Part shown: one piece after another, positions 63,015 through 64,000 of the stretch
How positions within the stretch are numbered: position 1 is the stretch's first letter
Layout of the letters: each line of letters opens with the position of its first letter
DNA from: CAVSWN01 sp963770995
GTDB taxonomy: Bacteria > Acidobacteriota > Vicinamibacteria > Vicinamibacterales > CAVVIG01
Length of the DNA stretch: 64,000 nt
Direction of reading: 5' to 3'
Assembly: GCA_963770995.1 (NCBI GenBank)
Contig: CAVYRS010000001.1
Location: 1 to 64,000 of the forward strand
Notes under the pieces: model-generated
Seen by the model: the letters and a program-made list of their open reading frames with translations, nothing else
The model's database searches: none
What the model was told of the DNA's origin: nothing
Position numbers and translations under genes: made by a program

Positions 63015-64000
63015 TTGGAGCGCTTCATATCCGTGGCGTCAGCGTTTCGCGTCGTTGTTATCGTTCCGCTCGTCGCCGCGTTGGGTAGCTACGCGTGCAA
63101 GCGGTCGTCCACTGAACCGACGGCGGCTTCCGAGGGCCTCCTCAGCGTGTCGATGTCGGCAAGCTCGGTCGCCGGTGGAACGCCGGTCACCGCAACCGTC
63201 ACGTTGATCTCACCGGCGCCAAGCCAGGGCGCGGTCGTGACGATTGCGAGCAGCACTGCCGCGGCGATCGTGCCGGACATGGTCACGGTCCAGGGCGGCG
63301 CCTTGAGTCAGACGTTCGAGATTCAAACCACACAGTTGGCTGTGACGGCGACAGCGACTATAACGGCGACGTATGCCGGAACGTCGGCGACCGCCACGTT
63401 CACGATTGGGCGACTGGCGCTGCTGGCTCTGTCCTTGTCCTCCAGTTCGGTTGTGGCCGGCTCGTCCTCCCTCGGCACCGTCACATTGAGTGGCCCTGCG
63501 CCACCCGACGGCGCACAGGTGCTGCTGGCAAGCGACAACCCCGTCGCGCGAGTTCCGGCCAGCGTGACCGTTCCACCTGGCGATACCACTCAGGTGTTCG
63601 ACATCCAGACCGTGGACGTCCCGCAACTGGCGACCGCACTCCTCACGGCGACGCTGCCTTACTCGGGTTCAGCGAGGACGGCCACGTTCACCGTGGCCCG
63701 CTTGGCCATCAGCGCCATTTCATTTGGAATTGGCGAAATACCGGGCGGCGTGCCGCTCGCCGGCACCGTGACGTTGACAGTCGCCGCGCCGACTGGCGGC
63801 GTTTCCGTGACCTTAGCGAGCAGCAGCCAGGCCGCGAGCGTGCCGCCAACTGTGACGATTCCGGAAGGCGGGACGTCTACGACCTTCGACGTCATCACCA
63901 CCAACACGCCGCCGACGACGGTGGTGGCGATAACAGCCAGCTACGCGACCAGTTCGCAGACGGCTAACCTCACGGTCATCGCCTACCCCGTCGTGTCCGG
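63015..64000 (+). CDS. Repeat-rich surface protein, truncated by window end
   Basis: The frame is open from TTG 63015 or GTG 63033 (VASAFRVVVIVPLVAALGSY, then AC as possible lipoprotein cleavage site) to the end of the window, at least 320 residues. After residue ~40 there are three repeats of about 95 residues, each running L-x-S-x-S-(S/G)-x-x-V-x-x-G, then TVTLSGPAPPDGAQVLLASD-like, VPASVTVPPGDTTQVFDIQT-like and ATYAGTSATATFTI-like blocks, starting near 63,135, 63,415 and 63,703. This is the immunoglobulin-like/BIg beta-sandwich style of bacterial surface proteins. The C-terminus and any anchor lie outside. Confidence 0.65.
   Translation, partial: MERFISVASAFRVVVIVPLVAALGSYACKRSSTEPTAASEGLLSVSMSASSVAGGTPVTATVTLISPAPSQGAVVTIASSTAAAIVPDMVTVQGGALSQTFEIQTTQLAVTATATITATYAGTSATATFTIGRLALLALSLSSSSVVAGSSSLGTVTLSGPAPPDGAQVLLASDNPVARVPASVTVPPGDTTQVFDIQTVDVPQLATALLTATLPYSGSARTATFTVARLAISAISFGIGEIPGGVPLAGTVTLTVAAPTGGVSVTLASSSQAASVPPTVTIPEGGTSTTFDVITTNTPPTTVVAITASYATSSQTANLTVIAYPVVS

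Noticed and set aside
1..64000. CRISPR arrays, rRNA genes, complete tRNAs and insertion sequences with transposase
   Set aside because: No regularly spaced direct repeats, rRNA-like sequence or transposase motif was seen; tRNA sequences present are only 3' halves.

Overview
The window reads as a mosaic of blocks, not one uniform genome, and at least one block boundary looks like an artificial join. Taxonomic statements are inferred from protein style and gene content; no search was run.

Block 1 (1-~11,760) resembles a high-GC actinobacterium of the Thermoleophilia/Solirubrobacterales type: exonuclease VII large subunit, an MFS exporter, coiled-coil protein, proline dehydrogenase, a DUF6458-like membrane protein, a methyltransferase-SDR pair, an EamA transporter, 4-hydroxyphenylpyruvate dioxygenase, a CDF metal exporter and the start of an FAA-hydrolase gene. 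Nearly every gene carries one or more single-base frameshifts, as expected of uncorrected single-molecule reads. At about 11,760 the FAA-hydrolase gene switches inside a codon run to the tail of a VirB8-like conjugation protein.

Block 2 (~11,763-25,058) is the right part of an integrative conjugative or mobilizable element: VirB8-like tail, small membrane protein, two winged-helix proteins of replication-relaxation type, a 24-bp inverted repeat, a small accessory protein, VirD4/TraG coupling protein, VirB11-type ATPase, cargo/maintenance genes (DUF932, RadC-like JAB protein, SpoVG-like protein), excisionase and tyrosine integrase. It ends exactly in the 3' half of a tRNA-Asn gene, which abuts a truncated ADOP/MacB-like permease gene. 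Each of the five gaps between 20.5 and 23.5 kb holds a strong hairpin ahead of the next ribosome-binding site.

Block 3 (25,052-36,162) has mostly intact genes typical of Acidobacteriota (Vicinamibacteria-like): rhodanese, Ser/Thr kinase with DWG motif, small secreted proteins, serine hydrolase plus outer-membrane barrel, a three-gene regulator/membrane operon with a consensus promoter overlapped by a palindrome, and a HugZ-like protein.

Block 4 (36,163-51,664) is a tight, very GC-rich five-gene operon: a class A beta-lactamase-fold protein, a DUF6603-like protein (~1,145 aa), and three very large proteins I cannot assign (about 1,110, 1,850 and 620 aa). Stops and starts overlap or lie within about 10 bp. 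Single-base frameshifts again interrupt the large genes. This is the best candidate here for an undescribed multi-protein system. Its right edge falls in the last codons of a DUF5916-like gene.

Block 5 (51,936-64,000) is again acidobacterial: a BamA-like barrel followed by an exported protein with kinase-like motifs, a CAP-domain lipoprotein, a beheaded copper-monooxygenase/TPR protein, a tRNA-Met fragment, a CBM9-like protein, a sigma factor/anti-sigma/Spy-like operon, a TonB-dependent receptor, and a repeat-rich surface protein running off the window. No rRNA, complete tRNA or CRISPR array was seen.
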